A DNA stretch of 64,000 nucleotides from Lepidodermella squamata (Eukaryota; Gastrotricha): assembly GCA_047495785.1 (NCBI GenBank), contig JBLDXI010000085.1, positions 124,001 through 188,000 on the forward strand. Reading direction: 5' to 3'. Shown one piece after another: positions 34,876 through 45,400 of this stretch (position 1 is its first letter; each line of letters opens with the position of its first letter). The notes beneath the pieces are model-generated. The model searched no databases. It was not told the origin of the DNA and saw only the letters and a program-made list of their open reading frames with translations. The translations under genes were made by a program, and so were the position numbers.

Positions 34876-35968
34876 TCTTTCGAGCTCTAAGCGCCTATTG
34901 AGGAAGAAAACAAGAAAAAATATTCAAAAATTGGGCTCTGTAATGAAATTCGAGGGATATTCGAATTAACCTGTAAAAACTCTCAATCGGGAACGCCTTA
35001 GCCTAACTCGTGTAATGACATGATTTTTTGGAAATTTTCTAAAGAAAACTGGGTCAATGTAAACCCTTACTTTCATGGGACGCAAACCGTGTGAAACTGA
35101 TATCTTTGGAATCGTGCGGTTACAATAATTTAATTTTCTATTCCGGATGTAATAGCTTTTCGCCGGAGAACAAAGAGCGGCACACGGTACACTTGAAAAA
35201 AATGAATGAACTCAGAAAAGCCCACTCACTGCGTATTAGAGTACTTACAGCTGACCAATTTTTATTGTCGTTGAATCGCCGCAGCTTTATCTGATTGAGT
35301 TGGAATTATCTGGGGCTTTGTTTTCAATGGTCGGAAATTGATATTCCCGCATGAGTTGACTTAGTGCCCGTGAGTGCTACTACCACGCAGCGCTAAGTGA
35401 ATGGGCCGCGCTCGAAATAGCCCAGTTAAATCGATTTCAACTTTTAATCACTTCCGGCTTCCTAAAATGAGCCGGCTGATGGAGTGAAAGTCGGAGTGTT
35501 CCCAAAAAATCTGGGAAATTTTCAAAAAATAGCCGTAAAACTGTTTTTTTATCTCAAAATTTCATAATTAAAAAAATTCGAGGCCAGAAACGCTTGGAAA
35601 ATGACTTCCGGATCTATTTTCAACTCGATCAAGAATTTCAAGCGGCTTCTTAGTATTTTCTTCAAATTTCAACATTGCAATGTGCGATGAATTCACTGAG
35701 AGCAACGTCCAGAGCTACTTTGACTTCAATTCATCTGGAACCTGGATCGTTTGCTAGGTTATTATTTATCAGTTCGGATTTATTATCTGCGATGAAAAAC
35801 AACTACATTCTCAACCAGGCTCGAACAATGCGTTTTTTTTCTTTCAGTCTAAGAGATAAGAAAAACACGACGATAAAAAAAATACACCTGAAATGTACTC
35901 AGTAGTGTGCGTAAACAACCTTTATAATAGAGGTTATACACAAAGCCGGGACTGAGTAAAGCTTCAAA
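34876..35968. other. Intergenic region
   Basis: No gene or clear repeat recognised; AT-rich with short open frames only. Confidence 0.5.
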
Positions 35969-36682
35969 ATGACTAGTAATGGCTCAGAGCTATTTGCGGC
36001 TTGCGAAACTGGCGACTTGAAGACCGTCAAACGACTAATTCACTATGAATCAGTTGACCCGAATCACTCATGTTCAAAACCGGAGAATTTCCGCTTCAAC
36101 AACAACGCAAGCCCGTTGATGGCTGCTGCTTACTTCGGAAGAATCGAGGTTGCGAAATTTCTTATTGAAAATGGAGCTCGGGTCGATGAGCAAGACTCGG
36201 CTGGTTGGACGAGTTTCATGCTAGCCGCCGAACAAGGCCACGTGGCGCTACTACGTCTCCTCGCTGCGAATGGGGCTAACCCTTACCATCGAAATCATCG
36301 AAGCGAAACGGCCCTTATGTGGGCTTCCCTTAACAATAACATTGACACAGTTCGTTTTCTAGTTCAAGAATGCGACTCTGACGTGAATGCTGTTGATTTT
36401 CAACGAGTCAGTGTCCTTATGTATGCGGCTAAATTCTGCGCTAATGCCGTGATTGGTTACCTGATCGCCAACGGAGCGGATCGCTTGTTGCGGGATGCAA
36501 CTGGCAACACTGCGTTTGATTACGCGTCACGGTGTCGTAAGATCGATGAGCGAAAACGTTGGACAGCTTGCGAGATGCTTTACCATCGGAAATTTGATTC
36601 AGGCGGCTATCCTTTACTCGCTATTCCTGCTGTATCTTGTTGGAATTTTGATTTTGTTACTGATGATCAAGCCGTTGCGTGA
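35969..36682 (+). CDS. Short ankyrin-repeat protein
   Basis: Intronless frame of 237 aa from an ATG. It has about five ankyrin repeats: ELFAACETGDLKTVKRLI, ASPLMAAAYFGRIEVAKFL, GWTSFMLAAEQGHVALLRLL, ETALMWASLNNNIDTVRFL, VSVLMYAAKFCANAVIGYL, then GNTAFDYASRCRK. There is no signal peptide and no N-A-T sequons, unlike the ankyrin gene at 3.7 kb, and the repeats are diverged from each other, so this is an older, probably cytosolic protein. The last 30 codons overlap another frame that would encode a strong transmembrane helix (36590-36690), so the 3' end may hide a frameshift. Confidence 0.75.
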   Translation: MTSNGSELFAACETGDLKTVKRLIHYESVDPNHSCSKPENFRFNNNASPLMAAAYFGRIEVAKFLIENGARVDEQDSAGWTSFMLAAEQGHVALLRLLAANGANPYHRNHRSETALMWASLNNNIDTVRFLVQECDSDVNAVDFQRVSVLMYAAKFCANAVIGYLIANGADRLLRDATGNTAFDYASRCRKIDERKRWTACEMLYHRKFDSGGYPLLAIPAVSCWNFDFVTDDQAVA

Positions 36683-37363
36683 AAGTCCAGATTTCAATAT
36701 TAAAATCTGCAAAGCTCTTGCTCATTAACATTACCAACAGTTATAGAACATCAACTTGGATGAACCGGTGACTGCTGAGATTTGGCATTGGCTGATTGGC
36801 TTTTCAGCGGCATTCAGAATTAATTTCATATTTTTTTCATGGGATTATTACTGCAAGGATTGAAATAAAACGCCTAATACAGTGAAACCCCGATTTGGCG
36901 TCATCTACGGGCCGGCCAAAAAATCGGGCGGGAAATCCGAAAAGACGGATAATCCGGGTCAATTTACATGCAATGTTATGCTGCGGGGAAAAATGAAGAT
37001 TTTTCATCCCCTTATCTTTTGCATACCCGGATTTCCCGTAGACGGAAAATAAAAGGACGCCAAATCGGGGTTTCACTGTATGCTAATCTAACTTTGTTCA
37101 ACAAATTGAAATATTTTTATCTCAGTTTTTCGTGCGAGCACTCAACTTTACGCAGGAGGGAATTTGCGCACCCATTTCCCGGCACAGAATCGGCTATAAT
37201 ACTCGATTTATTGCTTAGTAGCAGTCAAAGTGCAAACCATCTACGCCGAAAACTTGAATGGAATGCTAATTGGATCACAAGGCACGCGCGAATCGTTTGG
37301 AATGGTTTGGATCGTTTGGAAAATCAGTTTCAATAATTTTTTATGAATTATATTACCAGAACC
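36683..37363. other. Intergenic region with a pogo-like MITE
   Basis: Apart from the MITE at 36880-37078, no feature was recognised. Confidence 0.5.
36880..37078. mobile_element. Pogo/Tc1-mariner-type MITE
   Basis: A 199-bp element with 23-bp perfect terminal inverted repeats beginning CAGTGAAACCCCG, flanked on both sides by TA (36878-36879, 37079-37080). TIR start and TA target duplication are those of pogo-like elements. No coding capacity. Confidence 0.88.
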
Positions 37364-38553
37364 ATGAAATTTATCATAAGCCTCACAATCATCACGGGTT
37401 TGTCTTCATAAACATGTTTCATTGAATGTTTTTTTTTGCTATCACTCAGGAATTGCCTTTCTTGAATCGGTTTCTGCTGCAAGGCGACAGCCGAAACACA
37501 GAGCATGGCGACGTATCGCCCTCAATGACGATGCGAACACCAACTCGAACGTGAACAAAATCGAAGGCTCGCCGTACTTTTACTATGCGGTTGATGACGG
37601 CAATGACGAGGCGCCAGTGCTGCCCTGGTGGATTTTCTATCACCGAAAAACTACGACGGCTGCAACAACAACGACAACAACCATCAAACCGGTAAGACTA
37701 ATAAAAAATCAATGCCTCAAAATTGTTACGGTAAATATTGGAAATCATGGGTCATGGATCTCGTTACAAACAGTGATTTTATTCAATTTGATTTCTTCAG
37801 TAAATCCCATTTCTTTAAATCACATTACTTATTTCTGATTTTCTGCGAGCCGCGGCGTCCTATCGTACGTCTCATGTATATCAGCAGTAGACCAAGGGGG
37901 CTAAATCATTTGTAAAAAATCATTATAAACATGTTGTAAATCAAATAATCAAAAATGGCCTAAATCAAATTAAATAATATTCAAAGTCTCTGGTTCAAAT
38001 CACACTCTAACTTTGCTTTGCAATTTAAAAAATTCTCACTCCCAATTGCATAAATCTCGAACCAATTTATTTCCATTTTTGTCAGGATTTTTTCCGTTGT
38101 CTCGCCCCAAATGGCCAAGTTACATGCCGCGAAACAGCTTGCCAGGCCGGTGAGAAGCCACACCAAGCAACAACCTTCACCAGCATGACGTCATGCCAGA
38201 ATGCTGTGAAAACGTTGCGTTACATGGCAACCACTGCCGACGCAGCACATGCGATTTCAACTTGCGCGGGCATCAGCGGACTCATGGCGACAATCAAGAC
38301 ACCGGCGGAAGCTGCCACTGCCCTGACCCTTTCTGGTGGCTCATTCGCCAGCGTTGGATTATCGAACCAGGCCGGGCAGTGGATATGGTACGACGGCACG
38401 GCCTATGCCAATTACCCGCCTTGGCGCTTCGATCAGCCTGATAGCGGCGCATCTGCTTGCGGCGCTCTAAGCCGCTATACTGGTAATCCTGTTCTCCTGG
38501 ATTTCCCGTGTAGCAACAATTTGTTCGGCTTTTTCTGTGAAACGTTTGCGTAA
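37364..38553 (+). CDS. Secreted C-type lectin
   Basis: Three exons (37364-37397, 37450-37691, 38086-38553), in frame, 247 aa. Signal peptide MKFIISLTIITGIAFLESVSA is split by the first intron. Then come a basic/acidic linker and a Thr-rich stretch (TTAATTTTTTIKP). Exon 3 starts with one Cys module (RCLAPNGQVTCRETACQAG) and continues into a CTLD: CQNAVKTLRYMA.., QWIWYDGTAYANYPPW, ..FGFFCETFA. It is related to the CTLD of the ten-exon gene at 21.4 kb, so the larger gene looks like this one with extra modules in front. Canonical EPN/QPD and WND calcium motifs are absent or changed. Confidence 0.88.
37850..37876. repeat. Solo MITE terminus in the lectin intron
   Basis: Reverse complement starts CATGAGACGTA and continues to GGACGCCG, as in the inverted termini of the elements at 45413-45833 and 47183-47338. 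No partner terminus was found nearby. Confidence 0.6.
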
Positions 38554-39451
38554 TTATTAATGGAAAAGGAACTGATATTGTATCAAACTATAATTTGTGA
38601 CTATTCTACGCTAATATTTCGCATTCGTTAATTTATGATTGAATTTTCTATTCTTTTGATCAGTCGCAACAACAAATAAAAATAAAGAATTTAAAATTAT
38701 TTAGTCAACTGAACCGATGACCGCCTCCAGGGTGCGATCTTGGATCTGGGAGCTGACAGGGATGGAAAAACAATTCTGCTGTATTTGCCAAAATTACTAG
38801 TGATTTCAACTGAAACACGAGGTTCTTTTTCGAGGTTCTTCCACTAAAACACGCTCCGAAATCTCTCAAATACACCTTTTTCCCATTACTTTTCCTCGCG
38901 AAAACCCCATATTCAATCGATACAGCATTTGTTGGTATAAATTTGTTGGCGATATTTGTGTCATGAGAAGACTTAGTACTTTAAGCATGTTTCACATGTT
39001 ACAATGTGAAAGCAAAATCGAAGTAACACCTGGAAAAGACTGCTGTAACCTCATTTTTAGGAGGTTTCGGAGCCTTTTCTAATGGAAAATCCTCAAAAAT
39101 TCCTCGCTTCGCTCGTATTATTGGTATTACAAATCAACTGTGTTAAAGTTTAAATAACATCTCAGTTAAGGCTATAATTAATTGACTCGTTTAAGTCTTG
39201 AGTAGAAAAATACAGCCGTTAAAACAGTCCGCCTGTCACACTCGGGTAATTACACCGCATGCAGCGGCGGCAGTGCGATGCGTGCCAAAAGCGCAGCGTG
39301 TGACATCTCATCATTGCACACTAATACTGCCCACTGCGCAAAATCTCACGTGCGCAAATATAACACCTAAAAACGACAGCAGTGAAAATTGCAAAAATTT
39401 ACCCCATCCACGACATCCTGCGCGTCTATTCTACTCACAAAAGACTACAAC
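38554..39451. other. Intergenic region with dispersed repeat
   Basis: 38733-38820 is an inverted copy of the repeat at 1003-1095 and 14.54-14.61 kb. 39061-39120 resembles 14462-14525 and 50750-50800 (shared CTCGCTTCGCTCG-type end). Confidence 0.55.
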
Positions 39452-40048
39452 ATGGCTTGCACTGCTATTTTCCCATTTTTTCTCGTAATTTCAGCCGTTT
39501 TATTTGCAATTTCAAATTCAGCATATGATTCGCCGTCTACGTCATCGATTCGAATTCTTAGCGTCGACCCGGGCATGAACTACGGCACTGAGGCCTTTGC
39601 TATCTCAATCGTTCAAGAGGCGATGGTTTTCTACCGCAGCCAAGCGAAAAAACCGGCAAATGGCGCGTTGCTAACAACCCTCGCTGAATTCGTGCGAAAA
39701 CGCCTCGACCAACGCTACGGCCCTTACTGGGGCGTTATCGTCTCGAGAAATGGCGCCCGCGATTCCGGCTGGAAGGTTTGGTACGACATACCGAATTACA
39801 TTGTGCTAGCCACGCGGAATAACATGGCTTTTGTTATCTACAAAAATGCGATTTACAACCCGGATGCGGTGAATGAGTCACAGGAGGATGAGGATTTCAG
39901 CCATGAGGAAGAGCATGATGATGAGGAGGTCAAGTTGCCGGTTGTAGCCCGCAGCAGTTGGCGCGATGCTGAGGCGAAACGGCGGCATCTCGGCCGGTTT
40001 GCAGGCTTTTCGTGGCCGCGAGGTGTTTCATCTTACAATAATCGTTGA
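39452..40048 (+). CDS. Dynein light chain (LC8)-like domain protein with signal peptide
   Basis: Intronless, 198 aa from ATG. Residues 1-25 are a clear signal peptide (MACTAIFPFFLVISAVLFAI). The middle (LAEFVRKRLDQRYGPYWGVI, then VSRNG..., YIVLATRNNMAFVIYKNA) follows the LC8 pattern in which YNPTWHCIVGRNFGS leads to a final beta hairpin. The tail is acidic (EEEHDDEEVK), then basic. LC8 proteins are normally cytosolic hub proteins, so a secreted version is odd. The distal half is duplicated as a broken fragment at 50252-50583, next to the astacin gene copy, which shows the two genes moved together. Confidence 0.65.
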   Translation: MACTAIFPFFLVISAVLFAISNSAYDSPSTSSIRILSVDPGMNYGTEAFAISIVQEAMVFYRSQAKKPANGALLTTLAEFVRKRLDQRYGPYWGVIVSRNGARDSGWKVWYDIPNYIVLATRNNMAFVIYKNAIYNPDAVNESQEDEDFSHEEEHDDEEVKLPVVARSSWRDAEAKRRHLGRFAGFSWPRGVSSYNNR

Positions 40049-41335
40049 ATAATAAATAAAAATGGTTTTTTTTGAACGCGGATTTTTGAACACAACTTGA
40101 TCGTATTACTTCGTTATGGGGAGCTATTGAAAAATGAGTGCGATTCTGTATACCCAGAGAAATTGCTAAAACCTTGAAATGAAAAAACTGCAATTTCTTT
40201 ATTATTAGTTTTTTGATTTCATACAAATCTTAAAATTCTTTAATTAACAATTTTCACATTTTTTTCTTCAATTTCTTCAATTTAATTTTTCCAAAATAAA
40301 AGCCTATCGTAGTTCGTATCATTTTCAATTTCTCGCATACTATGAGAATTCACCAGTTTACTGTAGAAGACTTGTATCCTATACATCAGATGTCAAAAAT
40401 GGATCAAACGCATTTTTGTACCAGGCATTTTTCGTCATAATCGAGGCATTTTTGTACCATTATCAGACCTAAATTCAGAGAAAATAACCATCAGCTGAAA
40501 CTCGCATCGCATGGCCCGGCGGTTCTTTTGACACCGAATTCGTGGCCACAAGGTCTGAGTAGGTCATTGAAAATGACAGTGAAATAACGTCGAAATTTTG
40601 GATTAGAGCCAAAAATCAGACCAAAGAATTGGACCTAATTATTAGACCCAGATTATGGCGCAACAATCGAAATTTCACTGTTTTTCAAGTTTGATTTCTG
40701 TGCGTTTCTTGATGTCTTTGGCCCCAAATTTGGTGTCAAAAGAACCGTTAGGTCATGGCCTACACTTTGCCGTGAGGCATTTTGCCCCTCGACGCATCGT
40801 TGACCCGAAAAGAGGACTTTTTGACAGACCCAGGATTTATACCCAAATATCGGACCTCGCAGTCTATTTTTGGCAGTTAAAGTGTAAGCAACTCAACCTA
40901 ACCAAATCTCGAAAATAAAATAATATGGGAAATTTAAATTTATCAAGTAACTTTCACGCAAGCTATGTATGCTATCGTCGGTGGGACAAAACAAGCCGGA
41001 TCGGGTAGGATAGCTGGATAACAGGCGTGATTTTCAAGAATTAAAAATTCTAGACTAATATTTTCACTAGCTTTTTGCTTCGAAGCTGAATAGGAAGATG
41101 AGGACATGGGCAGAGAGCGTAAGCTGTTCTGGGCAGTCCATTATTGTGTCTTGTTGCTATCTACAATGCTTTCGGCGCCTGAAGATCAGCCGGTTTTTTT
41201 TGAGAAGATACCTATCCATTCTACCTAATGTTCAATTCGGAACTGCGAATAGGATCTGCTTCTACAAGCGGGTGAGGTTGGGCGAGCCTTCCACCGATGA
41301 TTTGGTGAAGAATTTCGCAGGTTTTGCAGCCCTGG
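40049..41335. other. Intergenic region
   Basis: AATAAA after the LC8-like gene at about 40052. GCATTTTTGTACCA occurs twice near 40410-40455. No gene recognised. Confidence 0.5.
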
Positions 41336-41790
41336 ATGAAATACTATCGTTGCTATAGCTCGAACTTCACGAAATTCGCCTGCGGACCTACGATAAGCTT
41401 TAAGCCTGGAGAGGTTAATTCGAATTGGATAATCAATGTCCTAATTCACTTTTCTCTTGCAGGTCTCAGGTGCGATTACTCAGATCGGGCTAGTTGCCAC
41501 ACAAGGATAGAGATTTTCAAGATCCTATCGCCGAACAGCCCGTGATTCGCTGCTACAAGAATTCGAATGGTAAATTCCAGACCTGTCGACCAGGCTGCCT
41601 CAACGACGAGTTCCAGGTAAGAAATGCGTCCATAAATTTTAGAATAAATACCTACATTTAATTATCATTCCAGAATGGCCCGACGTATATCTTCAAAAAT
41701 CTTGATGTTTGCCTGAAAGCGCTGGGACCTTTCGCGCTAATTGTTTACTATTTCTCCAGGTTTTCTGATATTTCAGGGTGCTATGTAAGT
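41336..41790 (+). pseudogene. Fragment of the astacin gene 3' end (module exons only)
   Basis: Matches exons 18 to 22 of the intact astacin gene: 41336 (MKYYRC..), a degraded exon 19, about 41529-41616 (..ISRCYKNSNGKFQTC-like reading), and 41673 onward (NGPTYIFKNL). Exon 19 is frameshifted, exon 22 is truncated, and no catalytic part precedes it. It is the leftover of an upstream tandem copy. Confidence 0.75.
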
Positions 41791-42462
41791 GCTATGTAAG
41801 CATTATCCCCAGCAGAATCTAATTTTCTGAAGTTGGTCTTATTTCTTATTTTTATGCAATATTATTCGACCGAGAATTAATCGACAGAGTATAGAGTGAG
41901 TAATCAGCATATTAAAAATTAGGCCGAATAATGGAAGTCTTTTTGTTTAAGACTTCCACGTTTGGTTGATCTGACTTGTTTTTGTGGTCGTGAATCAAAA
42001 TTATACCGAATATTAAAGAGCTTCAACTCGAGACACTTGCTGATCGGCTATCGAATAGCGGAGCAGGGCGTAAACAAACTCCCGCCCGTATCTGCCAGTG
42101 TCGGTCGTTTCAGTTTGATGAAATCAATTATTAAATTGAGCTCAATCTTTTTAGCCATGCCCTCACTATTATCGTTAATAAAATCGGTCCGTTTTAGAAA
42201 GGCCGTCTCAGATCGGTCCGATTTGGACAATTTCATTTTTTTCATCATTGAAGAGTGAGAAAATTGTTTCAAACAATTCTGGCAGTTCGGACTTGAAAAG
42301 CATTGAGAATTAGCAAAAAAACAAACATCACGGACTTGCTCTGTGTAATCTGACATGTCTATTCATAGCTCAGGTCACAGCCAGGCACATGATTTGCTTT
42401 TTTTTGCTTGTTTTTGCTCAACTCATTTATTTCATTCAATTTATTTTATTTTATTTGAAAAA
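41791..42462. other. Upstream region of the intact astacin gene
   Basis: Parts (42220-42460) resemble 51190-51470 in front of the astacin pseudogene, including GATCGGTCCG and the stretch TTATTTGAAAAAATGAAGCA across the start codon. It is probably the duplicated promoter. Confidence 0.5.
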
Positions 42463-45400
42463 ATGAAGCAGATACTAGCATTCACACTACTTTTCAGCTT
42501 CGTAGCAACTTCCCGTGGAATTGTGGGTGGCTTTTGCTTTATAAACTCATCTTCATCTAAACACATACACATTGCAGGATCCGGAGCTTGAAGATGTTCT
42601 CTGGCAATTGAACGATGCCATTCTTGCAAATCATGGTCTTCCACCGGTAAATTTTCGAGTAGTATCGCGTTAAATTTGTCATGCTCCTTGTTTTCTAGGC
42701 CAACCGTAGTGTCCCACTGAAGCTATGCGGCGTTCCAGATATGGATACCGCGCAAGCCAAACTGAGGCGACAACTGGCAATCGCGGATGGCGAGCCATTT
42801 GTGGCCGGAGTGAATTTGGCTGCCAATCTCTGGGAATTTCCTATCAAATACCAAATCAGTGAATCGTACAGTTAGTTGAACGCTTGTTTGCTTCGCTTCT
42901 TCTAGGCTAATTTCATCGTGATGTTGCGCATTGAGCAGACGCCTAACGAACCTTCAAATTTCAATTCTTACGCATATTTTCCGCCTCCTTTTCGCGTAAT
43001 AATCAGTGATATTACGCCATAAAGTTAGTTGCATGGTTGTTAAATTGTCTTGCTCGTTTTAGGCTAATTAATCATCTCTCTTTTTAGCTTAATTATTCTA
43101 CTTTCATCAATATTTAATATTGAAAGTCATTCATACAGCGATTCCTCTTGGATGTATTTATTCCAAAGAGAAAGGAATGGCCATAGTTATTATAGTCATG
43201 CTAAAAGATTGGGAAGTAACCAGAATTCTACCGACTTGTTCGGCTGTTTTCATGCCAATTTCTTCGTCTTTGTTCGGAAATACTAAATTCAAGGAAAATA
43301 ATTTCAGCCAAAAAAAATTAGAAATTGGCGAAGGCTGTGGGATTTGAATCATCGTTCTCACACTCCTAACCCAGCCTCTCTCACCACTAAGCCATCTACT
43401 CTCTTGAAATTAGTGACCGATTTCTTGCGACTTCACTTAGTGTGTGGAAATCTTAATTGTCAACTATGATGGCTATGAAAATTCTTTAAAAGCCATTCGA
43501 TCCGTAGCGTGTCCACTTTCATTTTCTTTATGGACTTTCTTTGCTGGCAAGAGGGCTTGAGTGCCCACCGATGTTCAGCATTGAGCTATTCAGTTAAATA
43601 CAGTGCGCGAAGTAGGATCCTCGAACTAGGTGGTATTTTAGGGCCCCCCCCCCCCATTCGAATCGACCAAGGATAGGACGGCCGCCCGGTACCGCTCGAG
43701 GCAGTTATGGTCGCGTTGCGGAGCGTAGTCCTAGGCCGTGGCCGCCGTTCTACCAATGGTCGCTGAAGATCTCCCGAGGAGTTAGATTGAAAGGAAACTA
43801 TGGAAGGAATATTGCCCGATTAAAAATGTGTTTAACTTACTTAGTACTTAGTACTTCTAAACCTGTTAGTATATTGATAAACATGTTGGCAAGATGAAAA
43901 AAGATTTGGCAAGATGAAAAAAGATTTATTGCGAATTTACACTAGATTTAACGATTAAATTATTTTCCAGAACAAATTTTGGTTAGATAAAAAAAAGATT
44001 TTGGCAAGATGAAAAAAGACACAGCCGTAGATGGCTTAGTGGTGAGAGAGGGTGAGAACGATGGTTCAAATCCCTCAGCCTTCACAAATTATTTTTTATG
44101 GCTGTAATTAAATTAAGGGTCATTAAATTAAATTAAATTAAATTAAATTAAAATATTAAATTAAATTAAAATATTAAATTAAGGCCGAAATCAGACCATT
44201 CGCTCAGATTTTTTTACCCCGCCCGAACCTTGAGCTGGTCGAATTAGGGTCCAATTTAATTGTATTATCTATTGTGTAACTTATGATCATAAGCATCGAA
44301 TTTCAAATTCACCTTGTTTTGGATCAAATATAGCTACCTATTTTTAGCGTATCCAAGTTGAAAGTTTGCTGTATTGTGTGATTGCAGCCACCGATGAGAA
44401 AGCAAACATCCGCGCAGCTATGGACCGCTGGGAAGACGTTACATGTGCCCGATTTGTCGAAGATGCAAATCTCGCGCAAGATCAGAACGGCTTGAATATC
44501 TTCAAAGAATCAGGGTGAGTGATTTTTCGAATATAAGTACAGCAATTCATAACAACAGCTATTTCGCGACATTTTCCAAGATGTTGGTCATATATTGGGC
44601 GAATTCAATTAGGAACACGGCAGGACTTGTCTCTAGGCGACGGCTGCACGGCGGTATCTATCATTTCATAAAAAGCTATTCTCCGATTGAAGGAAATTAT
44701 CATTCAGGTATTCATTGCAGCCCACGAAATCGGCCACGCTCTGGGAATGGTTTGGTTTTTTTCTATTTCGAATGGCATGCTGTTAACCTGTGTGTCTCAC
44801 CAGGAACACGAGCAATCGAGAACGGATCGCGATAACTACATCCGAGTCCTATACAAGAACATTTTAGCGTAAGTTCATTTGTAAACATCTTCAAAACTTT
44901 CGTCGTAATTTGTATCCACATGCAGCTCCGATGCATACAACTTTGATACTGTACTTACGGATGAGAATTCCAATGTGTCGTACAATTACGATTCCGTTAT
45001 GCACTACGGCTGGGACGCTTTCGCTAAAGCGGCAAACTTGCGAACCATGGAAACAATTGATAAGCGATACATGTACACGATAAATGAGAAGAATTTTATC
45101 TCTTTCGGAGATGCGAAACGAGTTAACATACGATATAATTGTGGTAAGTTTAACATATGGTTAGGTTACCTAATTTTGCGTAAAAGTGCAAAAGATTCAG
45201 CCTTATATTTTTTCTGAATTATCTGAATTAATCATTGAATAACATTGTCTTGGATAGAATTACCCAGGGCTAGTAAAATTTCAACCTCGAACTTTTGAAA
45301 AATCCTAAAATTAATTATTGGTGAATCGTTCAATGCTATAGAACCGACTTGACCCCTCAACCCAAGGCTACTATTAGGGATGGGCGATTATTAGCGACTG

